A stretch of 64,000 bases of DNA from the NCBI GenBank assembly GCA_964544605.1, contig CAZJBX010000003.1, positions 1 through 64,000 on the forward strand, in the 5' to 3' direction. Positions 15,896 through 24,429 of the stretch are shown here, in pieces; position 1 is the stretch's first letter, and each line of letters opens with the position of its first letter. The translations under genes were made by a program, and so were the position numbers. Source of the DNA: JAMIFN01 sp964544605 (GTDB taxonomy: Bacteria > Pseudomonadota > Gammaproteobacteria > Burkholderiales > Burkholderiaceae_C). The notes beneath the pieces are model-generated. The model was not told where the DNA came from and searched no databases. It saw nothing but the letters and a program-made list of their open reading frames with translations.

Positions 15896-17014
15896 ATGAA
15901 GTCCTTTTTACGCTCTTTACCCCTGTGGCGCTGGCTGTGCCATTCGCCTCTGCGTTGTGCGGCGGCTTTGCTCTGCGTGCTGAGCGTGCTCTACTGGGGC
16001 GTGGTGGCCTCAGACCGCTATGCGGCTGAGTCGCGCCTGATTATGCAAAGCACGAATTTGAATGGCGGTGGCGGTTTTGATTTGGGGCACTTGATTTCTG
16101 GCAGTGGCGGCGGCAACCGTGCTGATCAATTGCTGCTGCGCGAGTATTTGCGCTCGCAAGATATGGCGGAAAAGCTCGACGCCAAGCTGCATTTGCGGGC
16201 GCACTACAGTGGTCGTGGCGATTGGCTCTCTCGTTTGTGGGGCAGCAAGGCCAGCGCCGAACGCTACCACGCCTACTACCAGCGCCGTGTGGAGGTAGAG
16301 TTCGACGAGTTCTCAGGCGTGCTGGTGCTCAAGGTGCAGGCTTACAGCCCCGATACCGCTTTGGCCATGGCACAAATGCTGGTGCAAGAGGGGGAGCGCT
16401 TTATGAATGGCATGGCGCATGGCATTGCACAAGAGCAGGTGCAGTTTTTAGAGTTGCAGGTGCAGGAGCTGCACGCCCGTGTGCAAGGCTCGCGTCAGGC
16501 TTTGCTGGAGTTCCAAGAGCAAAAAGGCTTGATTTCGCCCGAGGCTTCGGCCCAAGTGGTGGCCACGATTGTGGCGAATTTGCAGGGGCAGTTGGCTGAC
16601 TTGCAGGCCCAACGCGGCGCGATGCAGGCTTATTTGGTGGCCGATCACCCCAATGTGGTGCAGATTGAGCAGCGCATTGCCGCCATTGAAAAGCAAATTG
16701 CCCGTGAGCAGGCCAAGCTGGCCGCGCCTGGCGGCAAGACCTTGAACCGCACGGCCGAGGCTTTTGCCCAGCTTGAGCTGCAAAGCCAGTTGGATATGGA
16801 TATGTATAAAACCGCCTTGGTGGCGCTGGAGCAAGGCCGTTTGGAGGCCACGCGCACTTTGAAAAAGGTGTCGGTATTGCAAAGCCCGCATTTGCCCCAA
16901 GACGCCCTTTACCCCCGCCGTGCTTACAACAGCAGCGTGTGGGTGTTGTCGATTTTGCTATTGGCAGGCATTGCGCATTTGCTGATGGCGATTGTGCGCG
17001 ACCATCAGGATTGA
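15896..17014 (+). CDS. kpsE: Capsule export inner-membrane/periplasmic adaptor (KpsE/CtrB type)
   Basis: Polysaccharide co-polymerase/adaptor family protein, 372 residues, that links the ABC transporter to the outer-membrane channel. It has an N-terminal membrane segment near residues 20-40 (ALLCVLSVLYWGVVASDRY), a long periplasmic part with heptad-rich helices (residues 180-310), and a C-terminal membrane segment near 348-366 (SSVWVLSILLLAGIAHLL). The SPHLPQDALYPRRAYN stretch before the last segment is typical of KpsE/BexC. It starts 9 bases after kpsT. Confidence 0.9.
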   Translation: MKSFLRSLPLWRWLCHSPLRCAAALLCVLSVLYWGVVASDRYAAESRLIMQSTNLNGGGGFDLGHLISGSGGGNRADQLLLREYLRSQDMAEKLDAKLHLRAHYSGRGDWLSRLWGSKASAERYHAYYQRRVEVEFDEFSGVLVLKVQAYSPDTALAMAQMLVQEGERFMNGMAHGIAQEQVQFLELQVQELHARVQGSRQALLEFQEQKGLISPEASAQVVATIVANLQGQLADLQAQRGAMQAYLVADHPNVVQIEQRIAAIEKQIAREQAKLAAPGGKTLNRTAEAFAQLELQSQLDMDMYKTALVALEQGRLEATRTLKKVSVLQSPHLPQDALYPRRAYNSSVWVLSILLLAGIAHLLMAIVRDHQD

Positions 17015-17035
17015 GCCAGACCGAGATTTGCACTT

Positions 17036-18790
17036 ATGAAACGCCATTTCTTTTCCCTTCTTCGTTTGCCTGTGCTTGGCACGGTAGCCTTGGCTTTGTT
17101 GTGGCCCGCTTGGGTGGGGGCCCAGCGCATGGATTTGAGCCTCGATTCTTGGCAGAGCACGGCTTTGGGCAGCAGCACGGAGGCTGCGGCGCAAGCCTAT
17201 GCGCCGCCGATTGCGCCAGCTTATGCCGCCAGCAACGCCCCTGTGGGCATGGCTTCTATGGGCTTGAGCCCCGACCAGCAAAGCAATTTGGCCAGTGATG
17301 TGTTTGGCGCGCAGCTTTTTACGGGAGCGTTCAGCCAATCGGGGGCGAGTCAGTTCAACCCCGACTATGTGATTGCCATTGGCGACCAAGTGCAAGTGCG
17401 TTTGTGGGGCGCTTTTGCCTTTGAGCAAACGCTGTCGGTGGATCCGCGCGGCAATATCTTTTTGCCCCATGCTGGCCCTGTGCGCTTGCTGGGTGTGCGC
17501 AATGAGCAGTTGCAGGCGACGGTGCAAGCGGCCGTGGCGCGGACCTTCCGCAACAATGTGAACAGCTATGCCAGCTTGGCCGCCGCCCAGCCTGTGCGTG
17601 TGTTTGTGGGCGGCAATGTGAACCGCCCCGGCCTTTATAACGGCACGAGTATGGACAGCGTGCTGCGCTATTTGGACATGGCGGGCGGCGTCGATCCTGA
17701 GCGCGGCAGCTATTTGCAGGTGCAAATCAAGCGTGGCAATTTTGTTAAAGCCCAAGTGAATCTGTACGACTTTTTGCTCAAGGGCGATATGCCTATGGCG
17801 CAACTGGCCGATGGCGATGTGATTTTTGTGCCGCAAAAAAACCAGCAAGCACGCGTGGCGGGCTTGGTCGCCAATGCCAAGCGCTTTGAATTCCAAGGGC
17901 CACAAAGCACGGTGGGGCAGCTCTTGCGCTACGCCCAGCCTCAGGCCAGCGCCACCCATGTGCGCGTGGTGCGCAACAGTGGCCTTGTGCGCAATGCCGA
18001 ATACTATGCTTTGAGCGAGGCGCAAGCTGTGCGGGTGGGCGATGGTGATGAGTTGGAGGTCACCGCCGATAAAAAGCCTGGCACCCTCACTGTGCGGGTT
18101 GAGGGCGAGCACAACAGTTTGCAAGAGTATGTCCTGCCCGATGGCAGCACCATTGGCACTGTGCTGGAGAAAATCCAGCCCACAGCAAGGGCCGATATGG
18201 GCAGCATCCAGCTCTACCGCCAAAGCGTGAAAGAGCGGCAAAAAGAGCTGCTGGCCACCAGTTTGCACAACCTTGAAATGAGTTTGCTCACCGCCCGCAG
18301 CGGCAGCAGCGACGAGGCCCGCCTGCGCAAAGAAGAAGCGGAATTGTCTTTGCAATGGATTGAACGCGCGAAAAAGGTTGAGCCCTTGGGTCAGGTGCAA
18401 ATTGCCCACGCTCGCCAGCGCAACAGCATGTTGCTGGAGCATGGCGATGTGATTCGCATTCCACGCCGCGACGATGTGGTCTTGGTCAGTGGCGAAGTTT
18501 TGTTCCCCAATGCCGTGGCCTTTGAATCGGGCCTGGGCCTGAACGACTACATCGCCCGTGCCGGCGGTTTCACACAAATGGCCGACAACGCCCGCGTGGT
18601 AGTGGCCAAACGCGATGGCTCTTATGAGCAGGTGACAAGCCGAAACTTACAGGCCCGCACGGCCATTCGCCCGGGCGATCAGGTTCTGGTTTTGCCCAAA
18701 GTGGATGAGAAAAAGCGCCAGTACTGGAAGGACATGACGCAGATCATGTATCAAATTGCAGTGAGCGCCAAAGTGGTATTTGGACTTTAG
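17036..18790 (+). CDS. kpsD: Capsule export outer-membrane/periplasmic channel protein (KpsD type)
   Basis: A 584-residue exported protein of the polysaccharide export (Wza/KpsD) family. Its signal peptide lacks a lipobox Cys (cleavage after VGAQ near residue 29), so it is KpsD-like rather than a Wza-type lipoprotein. The export domain begins near 112 (DYVIAIGDQVQVRLWG) with DPRGNIFLPHAGPV following. SLBB-type beta-grasp modules follow (VFVGGNVNRPGLYNG near 190 and DVVLVSGEVLFPNAV near 480). The last part, IRPGDQVLVLPKVD near 545, is family-typical. It completes the export operon, and the biosynthetic genes start 22 bases later. Confidence 0.9.
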   Translation: MKRHFFSLLRLPVLGTVALALLWPAWVGAQRMDLSLDSWQSTALGSSTEAAAQAYAPPIAPAYAASNAPVGMASMGLSPDQQSNLASDVFGAQLFTGAFSQSGASQFNPDYVIAIGDQVQVRLWGAFAFEQTLSVDPRGNIFLPHAGPVRLLGVRNEQLQATVQAAVARTFRNNVNSYASLAAAQPVRVFVGGNVNRPGLYNGTSMDSVLRYLDMAGGVDPERGSYLQVQIKRGNFVKAQVNLYDFLLKGDMPMAQLADGDVIFVPQKNQQARVAGLVANAKRFEFQGPQSTVGQLLRYAQPQASATHVRVVRNSGLVRNAEYYALSEAQAVRVGDGDELEVTADKKPGTLTVRVEGEHNSLQEYVLPDGSTIGTVLEKIQPTARADMGSIQLYRQSVKERQKELLATSLHNLEMSLLTARSGSSDEARLRKEEAELSLQWIERAKKVEPLGQVQIAHARQRNSMLLEHGDVIRIPRRDDVVLVSGEVLFPNAVAFESGLGLNDYIARAGGFTQMADNARVVVAKRDGSYEQVTSRNLQARTAIRPGDQVLVLPKVDEKKRQYWKDMTQIMYQIAVSAKVVFGL

Positions 18791-18812
18791 TGGAATAATT
18801 TTAGGAAGATAG

Positions 18813-20189
18813 ATGAGTAAAACCATTGCAGTTGTTTTATCTGGTGGTTCAGGTTCGCGTTTTGGTGGGGCACTGCCCAAGCAATTTACCAAGCTGGCTG
18901 GTAAAGCCATTATCGAATACACGATTGAAGCATTTCAAAATTCAAAATACATTGATGAGATTATTGTTGTCTCCCAGCCTTCTCATATGCAGCGCACTTG
19001 GGATCTCATCAAAAGCAACAAATGGAGCAAGGTCAGCCGTGTGGTCACAGGTGGCAAAGAGCGTTTTGATTCAACCTATTCTGCCTTAGAGGCGCTCAAG
19101 CAAGAGCCCGCCAGCACCCGTATTTTGTTTCACGATGCCGTGCGCCCTTTGATTGGGCAAGACATCATTGCCAATTGCGCCCAAGCCCTTGATCACTTTG
19201 AGGCCGTGGATGTGGTCATTCCTTCTGCCGATACTTTGGTTGAAATCTACGATGATGGCTGTATTGCCAATATCCCCAACCGCAGTGTCATGCGCCGTGG
19301 GCAAACGCCACAAGCCTTCCATTTGGGCACCATTGCCGAGGCCTATGCCCGCGCCATTGAAACTGGGCGCAGCGTTTTTACTTGCGATTGTGGCGTGGTG
19401 CGTGCCATGTTGCCGCAAGTGCGCGTGGCCACAGTGGAGGGCAGCGAGCGCAATATGAAAGTGACGCAGCCGATTGACTTGTTCATCGCCGAAAAGCTGC
19501 TGCAATCAGGCCGTCCCGCCGATTATGTGGAAGGCCCAGACTTGAGCGCCTTGGCTGGTAAAAACTTGGTCATCTTTGGCGGCTCAAGTGGCATAGGTTT
19601 AGAGATGAAAAACCGCGCTATTTTGCTGGGCGCGCAGGTTGAAGTCGCCAGCCGCAGCGAAAATGGGGTGGACATCAGCGATTTGGCCTCGGTGCAAAAC
19701 TATTTGGCGCAAGCGCGAGCCAAGCTCGGCCGCATCGATTTTGTGGTGAATACAGCAGGTTTGCTGATTAAAAAACCCATTGATACCCTCAGCCTGGAAG
19801 AAATCAATGCCCTGATTGCGGTGAACTACACAGGGGCTGTGCATGTGGCCATTGCAGCCAAGCCCTATTTGCAAGCCTCTGGCGGTATGTTGCTCAACTT
19901 CACTTCCAGCTCTTACACCCGAGGCCGCGCCAATTACGCCTTGTACTCATCGACCAATGCTGGCATCGTTAACTTCACCCAAGCCTTGGCCGAAGAATGG
20001 GAGGCCGATGGCGTGCGCGTGAACTGCATCAACCCTGAACGCACCGCCACGCCCATGCGGACTGCCAACTTCGGCGTAGAGCCAGAAGATTTGTTGCTGA
20101 AGGCTGATGAGGTGGCAGAGGTTAGCCTGCGCGTGTTGCTGAGTGAAAAGACTGGCATCATTGTTGATGTGCGCAAAGACGGGCGATAA
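18813..20189 (+). CDS. Bifunctional ribitol-5-phosphate cytidylyltransferase / SDR (Bcs1/Acs1-like), CDP-ribitol synthesis
   Basis: A 458-residue fusion. Residues 1-235 are an IspD-like cytidylyltransferase (VVLSGGSGSRFGGALPKQF, then HDAVRPLI near 110 and KVTQPIDLFIAEKLL near 220). Residues 245-458 are a short-chain dehydrogenase with the nucleotide motif GGSSGIG near 255. The same fusion in Haemophilus influenzae types a and b (Acs1, Bcs1) reduces ribulose-5-phosphate and makes CDP-ribitol for the capsule. In the SDR active site the sequence reads YSSTN near residue 376-380 where YxxxK is expected, so the catalytic Lys appears replaced by Asn. The cytidylyltransferase call is firm; the CDP-ribitol product is inferred from the fusion and the neighbours. 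Confidence 0.85.
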   Translation: MSKTIAVVLSGGSGSRFGGALPKQFTKLAGKAIIEYTIEAFQNSKYIDEIIVVSQPSHMQRTWDLIKSNKWSKVSRVVTGGKERFDSTYSALEALKQEPASTRILFHDAVRPLIGQDIIANCAQALDHFEAVDVVIPSADTLVEIYDDGCIANIPNRSVMRRGQTPQAFHLGTIAEAYARAIETGRSVFTCDCGVVRAMLPQVRVATVEGSERNMKVTQPIDLFIAEKLLQSGRPADYVEGPDLSALAGKNLVIFGGSSGIGLEMKNRAILLGAQVEVASRSENGVDISDLASVQNYLAQARAKLGRIDFVVNTAGLLIKKPIDTLSLEEINALIAVNYTGAVHVAIAAKPYLQASGGMLLNFTSSSYTRGRANYALYSSTNAGIVNFTQALAEEWEADGVRVNCINPERTATPMRTANFGVEPEDLLLKADEVAEVSLRVLLSEKTGIIVDVRKDGR

Positions 20190-20200
20190 AGCGCCCGTCT
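20177..20200 (+). terminator. Strong hairpin at the end of the CDP-ribitol synthase gene
   Basis: A perfect 9-bp stem AGACGGGCG / CGCCCGTCT with a 6-base loop contains the TAA stop. Only a weak T-rich stretch follows, so it may be a partial terminator or an mRNA-stabilising element at the boundary to the AT-rich core genes. Confidence 0.45.
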
Positions 20201-20212
20201 GCCTCTTGAGTT

Positions 20213-21337
20213 TTGTTGCTCGTGCGCTCATTTTTTAGTTCACTCATTCCCTATGCTCGTTTGGGCTTGGCGCGCAAAGGGCTGCGCTCTTATGCCGTGG
20301 CTGAGTCCAATGTGGTATTTGTGGACAATCAATTCCCCAATTTCATTGAGCAAATCAGCCCATTTTTTGAATCTGGATTGTTCGATAGAGAAGATACGGT
20401 ATTGGTATTCAAATACTACCGCAAGTCGTATGGTCGAGTGCAGCAACTGGCACGGCAGTATGGCATCAAAACATATTGCTATTTGCGTTTTGATCAGATA
20501 CCCAATGTCACTGGCAAGCGTGTGTACTACCCGTACAATGCGCAAACCAACTGCCGTTTGATGCTCAACCGTGAGGCTGAACATATCTTCATCACGCACG
20601 GCGAAAGCAATAAAAAAGCCAGCATCAATCGCATGGTGCGGATGTACGACAAAATTTATGCTAGCGGCCAGATTAGTATTGATCGCTACCTGGAGTGGGG
20701 GGTTTTGTCACCCTATGATGTGGCTCAAGGGAAGATTGAGGTACTAGGACACTGCTATACCAAGAGCATATTGAATCATGTGCACGCAAAAGGGGGGCGG
20801 CCTTGTATAGCCTACTTGCCCACTTGGGAGGGGGGTAACGAGCTGGAGAATTACAGTAGTATTATTTCTGCTGGGACAGCATCCACTTTGATTGAATTGG
20901 CACAAAAAACACAAGTTGAGGCCATTGTTATTAGGCCGCATCCCAATTTGGGTAGTAGAGATAATAAGTACAAAATGGCTTTGAATAAGCTGATTGAAAA
21001 GCTGAGGGTACAGGGTTTGGTTGTGAATTTGGATGCGCCTTATTTTGGTAGCATTTTGCCGTCAACGCTGCGCTATGAGGTGAAGCTGGGTGTGTGCGAT
21101 ATTTCTGCATCTGAATTTATGCTTGCAGCAAAAAAAATTCCTACTGTTGTTTTTGTGAAAAAAGAAAAACAAATGTATGCCACAAAGAAATACCATAATT
21201 TGAAATCAAAATTGATTGTTGATGTGGGGCAGCCCGCTGCTGTGTCGCTAGAGTTACTGGATAACGATTATTTGTCTGACCATGCAGAGCAAATTTACAG
21301 CTATGCTTTTGGCAGAATAGAAGATGGCAATGAGTAA
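20213..21337 (+). CDS. CDP-glycerol/CDP-ribitol phosphotransferase family protein (capsule), first copy
   Basis: About 374 residues, TagB/TagF-like family. Visible family traits are ITHGESNKKAS near 125, MYDKIYASGQISIDRY near 143, YLPTWEG near 203 and IRPHPNLG near 244. These enzymes polymerise or prime polyol-phosphate chains from CDP-activated glycerol or ribitol. No ATG is available at the start; candidates are TTG at 20213 or 20216, or GTG at 20222. Base composition is visibly more AT-rich than kpsM-D, typical of a swapped serotype-specific region. It lies between the CDP-ribitol synthase and a second family member. The exact acceptor and donor are not known. Confidence 0.75.
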   Translation: MLLVRSFFSSLIPYARLGLARKGLRSYAVAESNVVFVDNQFPNFIEQISPFFESGLFDREDTVLVFKYYRKSYGRVQQLARQYGIKTYCYLRFDQIPNVTGKRVYYPYNAQTNCRLMLNREAEHIFITHGESNKKASINRMVRMYDKIYASGQISIDRYLEWGVLSPYDVAQGKIEVLGHCYTKSILNHVHAKGGRPCIAYLPTWEGGNELENYSSIISAGTASTLIELAQKTQVEAIVIRPHPNLGSRDNKYKMALNKLIEKLRVQGLVVNLDAPYFGSILPSTLRYEVKLGVCDISASEFMLAAKKIPTVVFVKKEKQMYATKKYHNLKSKLIVDVGQPAAVSLELLDNDYLSDHAEQIYSYAFGRIEDGNE

Positions 21338-22547
21338 ATTTACAAAATTAATTAAGAACCCCAGATTATTTTTTCGTGATTTCTATACGAAACGCCAGCC
21401 AAAGGCTGAGTCCAAGCCTATGTCTCAGGCGGCGGCACCTGCTGCACTGAAGAATGCGAATCGAAATTTTTTGAACTTTAATCGCTTTAAGAGTTACTAT
21501 TTTTATTTTCATTGCGGTGAGGGGCTAAAGGCAGGGCAGATGCATTTGAATATGTGGCTGCCTTTGCTGCTTTCTTATCGATTGCCGTTTTTGCTGTTGT
21601 TGCGGGACAAAAAGTTGTTTGACTGGGCTGCTGCGAACTATACGGAACTGGATGTGGTCTATGCAAAGTCTGGCGGAGATGTGAGTGATGTCGTGAACAT
21701 GAACCTCAAGGTGCCACTGGCTTTGTATAGCTCATCTACTGGAAATAATTTAAATTTGGTGCGATTTGAACATATTAGGCACTGCTTTATTGGGCATGGT
21801 GATAGCGATAAAGGAGCAAGCGCCCACAAAGGTTTGCGCATTTATGATGAAATTTGGGTTGCAGGCCAAGCGCACATCGATCGATTTAAAAATAAACCTT
21901 GGAATAGTGAGGGATTGAGGTTTGTCAAAGTGGGGCGGCCTGGCTTGTTGCATCTGTTGGGGCAGGAGAGGCGAGAGCTTGAACCTAGACAGAAAAAAGC
22001 ACTTTATTTGCCAACTTGGGAGGGCATCAATGAAAGCAATGATTACAGCTCATTGCATTTTCTACAGGATGCTTTGAGCTATGCCAGCCATGCTTTAGCA
22101 GGTGCGCATGTGAAATTGCACCCATTGACGGGGCAGCGCGACAGCAGCTTGCGCGGGGCGGAGCTGGCCTTGCGGCAGGTTTGCCAAGAGAAAAATAAAA
22201 TGGCCGTGTTGCCATCATCCTTGGCTTTGCTCGATGTGATTGCTGATTATGATTTTTTCATTTGTGATATATCTTCAGTGGTCACAGATTGTTTGGCTTT
22301 GAATGTCCCTATATTTTTGCATGATCCAGGGATTGAGGGGGTGGATTTATCGCCTTCTTCAATGGATTTTGACGACTATTGCTATGTTTTCAAAGATCTG
22401 CATGAGTTCAAGGTGCAGTTTGATCGCGTTGTCGCTGGTGATGACTTTAAGTCGAAGGGGCGGGAGCTGGCTTTGCAATACTTTTTAAGCCCGAATGAGG
22501 TCAAGGCGGCAGCTTTTGAAAGCTTAATTAAAGGTCGTTCGGCTTGA
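21324..22547 (+). CDS. CDP-glycerol/CDP-ribitol phosphotransferase family protein (capsule), second copy
   Basis: A 407-residue relative of the preceding gene, overlapping it by 14 bases. Shared traits are CFIGHGDSDKGAS near residue 152, IYDEIWVAGQAHIDR near 170, YLPTWEG near 229, VKLHPL near 261 and ICDISSVVTDCLALNVPIFLHD near 312. The last is the typical C-terminal motif of the family, in which a Ser-Ser near the active site precedes the donor site. The basic N-terminus (residues 1-30) could help membrane association. An ATG six bases downstream (21330) is equally possible as start. It probably works with the first copy, one as primase and one as polymerase, as TagB/TagF do; this is inference. 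Confidence 0.78.
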   Translation: MAMSKFTKLIKNPRLFFRDFYTKRQPKAESKPMSQAAAPAALKNANRNFLNFNRFKSYYFYFHCGEGLKAGQMHLNMWLPLLLSYRLPFLLLLRDKKLFDWAAANYTELDVVYAKSGGDVSDVVNMNLKVPLALYSSSTGNNLNLVRFEHIRHCFIGHGDSDKGASAHKGLRIYDEIWVAGQAHIDRFKNKPWNSEGLRFVKVGRPGLLHLLGQERRELEPRQKKALYLPTWEGINESNDYSSLHFLQDALSYASHALAGAHVKLHPLTGQRDSSLRGAELALRQVCQEKNKMAVLPSSLALLDVIADYDFFICDISSVVTDCLALNVPIFLHDPGIEGVDLSPSSMDFDDYCYVFKDLHEFKVQFDRVVAGDDFKSKGRELALQYFLSPNEVKAAAFESLIKGRSA

Positions 22548-22569
22548 TATGGGCCGAGAAAGGCGAGAA

Positions 22570-23415
22570 ATGAAGTTGATTGCTGAACTGCCGGGTGCCT
22601 ATAAGATAGATCTGCACACACATGATGCTGATGCCGATGTGCTGGTGATTACATTCAATGATATTTGGGGGAGCTTTGATACAAGCGCTTTTGGGTTGCA
22701 GTATCTTCGCAAAAGAGGCATCAATGTGATCACTTGTTTGCAAGCCAAAGGAACAATGTACCAGAGCCTAAGTGCAGAAGAGTTCGCTCGCTTGTTGTCG
22801 CCCTATGTTGAAGGGAAAAAAGTATTTTTGTATGGGCATTCTTTAGGTGCCTATGCTGCTATTTATTATGCTGGGGCTGTGAATGGCTCTGTGCTATCAG
22901 TGGCACCCATTGTTTCAATTCATCCGTTGCTGTTGGGGAGCAAAGCAAGCCAGCGCCGACTGGCGAAATTTTCTGGCCAAGTTGCAACATATCAGCATTT
23001 GCCATTATCAAAATTGGCGTTTACGAAAAAGCCTATTTTTATACTGTACGACCCACAATTGAAGGAAGATAGTTTGATGGTGGATCAAGTAATTAAGAAG
23101 GAGTTGCCTGATGCTGATTTACGCATTGTGCCAATAAAGTTCGCAGGGCATGATAGCATGATGTCACATCTCCGAGCGACAGACAAAATGGATGATATCA
23201 TGCATCATTTTCTGCATCAGCCTGATGACTTGCTTGCTGTGCTTGCTACTTTGCCAGAAACAGACTTTACAAAATATAATCGCTCTCGCTATTATTATAG
23301 AAAGGCCAAATCAGAATTTGAAAAGATAGAGTCGATTGACGCCCATCGCCCCAAATTCCAGAAGCGATTCAAAGCCTTGGCGGCTCTTTTGAGGGTGGCT
23401 GGCCCCTCAAGTTAG
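22570..23415 (+). CDS. Alpha/beta-hydrolase-like protein of the capsule core
   Basis: A 281-residue protein with a nucleophile elbow YGHSLGAYAA near residue 88 (GxSxG) and later a conserved-looking FAGHDSMMSH near 195 that could supply the catalytic His. An acid residue is plausible in LYDPQLKED near 160. The start at 22570 has an AAAGGCGAG ribosome-binding site; an ATG 21 bases upstream is less well placed. It is AT-rich like its neighbours. It may trim, deacylate or modify the polymer or lipid; the sequence does not tell. It converges on an antisense gene whose stop overlaps its own by 9 bases. Confidence 0.65.
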   Translation: MKLIAELPGAYKIDLHTHDADADVLVITFNDIWGSFDTSAFGLQYLRKRGINVITCLQAKGTMYQSLSAEEFARLLSPYVEGKKVFLYGHSLGAYAAIYYAGAVNGSVLSVAPIVSIHPLLLGSKASQRRLAKFSGQVATYQHLPLSKLAFTKKPIFILYDPQLKEDSLMVDQVIKKELPDADLRIVPIKFAGHDSMMSHLRATDKMDDIMHHFLHQPDDLLAVLATLPETDFTKYNRSRYYYRKAKSEFEKIESIDAHRPKFQKRFKALAALLRVAGPSS

Positions 23416-24276
23416 TTGCTGCTGTAGACGAGCGATGGCCTCATCTTTTGTTTTGCTGAGCTTGAGGTAATGCTCGAATTTTTTACCCAAAGACACATCA
23501 AAAGCAAGGCGCGTGATTGCTTTGCTATAAATCCCGCCTAGTATGCTGTCCCAGTGGTCGCTAAAGTTAGACCGCTTGCCTGGAATGGGTGTGAATTCAC
23601 CAATGTAGAATTGGCCTTGCTGTACTAAAAAGTCAATACGAATAAAGGGGCTGGGGATTTCAAGGCTGATGTCTTTGGCTAGAGTGATTAATTCGGGTAG
23701 ATGCTCGGTGCTCGAAATATAAGAATTTTTACTGTACTTTCCCGTGTTAACGATCCGTAGGTCTTCACTCATCCAACAGCGCTTTCGTGGGCCCTCTCTT
23801 TGTGTTTCTAGGATGAGGCCAATTTCGCCGTAGAAGCAATAGAGTTTGATGTCGCGTGCCAATCCATTGGCATTGGCAATGAGTTCTTCGCTCATCCAGC
23901 TATCGGTATGAACGATGTTCTGTATGAGCAAGTCTTTGGCGTAGGTGCGTGCGGCTTCAGGGTTGTCGAAAACTGTGCCTTTGTTGAGATAGATGATGCG
24001 GCCATCGGCGTGGCAGATGAAGACGCCGTGGGCTGAGTTCTCTTGCATGGGCTTGACCACGGTATTTGGCGCAAAAGGGATGTGGGCCAAGCTGGTTTGG
24101 ATGTGTTGTATTTTTGGGCTGAGTTGCCCCAGCGATTGCGCGAATTCGTAGCCGGTGAGTTTGTTGTCTAAAGTGAAGGCGGGGTGCCTGAGGCTGGTGC
24201 TTTTTCTGATGGCCTTGGACTGGGCAATCATGTGGCTGAGAGATTCAGAGAAAGAAACTTGGCGTGGTGGGCTCAT
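23407..24276 (-). CDS. TupA-like ATP-grasp protein
   Basis: A 289-residue protein resembling the TupA-like ATP-grasp family linked to surface-polymer synthesis. It has VVKPMQENSAHGVF near residue 70, where the Lys matches an ATP-grasp lysine, DIKLYCFYGEIGLI near 138 and PSPFIRIDFLVQQGQFYIGEFTPIPG near 214 to 239, which provides the DxxxxxxxxxxxxE-type metal ligands. A longer open frame upstream overlaps nagB antisense; the ATG at 24276 is the first that leaves nagB intact. It is the only leftward gene in the capsule locus. It could ligate an amino acid or similar group to a sugar, a role suggested only by the family. Confidence 0.7.
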   Translation of the reverse strand: MSPPRQVSFSESLSHMIAQSKAIRKSTSLRHPAFTLDNKLTGYEFAQSLGQLSPKIQHIQTSLAHIPFAPNTVVKPMQENSAHGVFICHADGRIIYLNKGTVFDNPEAARTYAKDLLIQNIVHTDSWMSEELIANANGLARDIKLYCFYGEIGLILETQREGPRKRCWMSEDLRIVNTGKYSKNSYISSTEHLPELITLAKDISLEIPSPFIRIDFLVQQGQFYIGEFTPIPGKRSNFSDHWDSILGGIYSKAITRLAFDVSLGKKFEHYLKLSKTKDEAIARLQQQLT

Positions 24277-24429
24277 GGGGCCGCAGTGTAGGTGCTGATG
24301 GGGCGCTCTTGCTGGGCTGGTGGTGGCTTGTTTCGGCTTGGCTATGCGAAAAAATGCGATTTGTTGCTTTGTTGGGGTTTTTTGCCTTGATAATTTCTTC
24401 TTTAACCCAGCTCCGTGAGGGCTTTCATC

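Noticed and set aside
16958..18577. A 539-codon minus-strand frame
   Set aside because: Antisense to kpsD; no start signal and low-complexity His/Ala translation.
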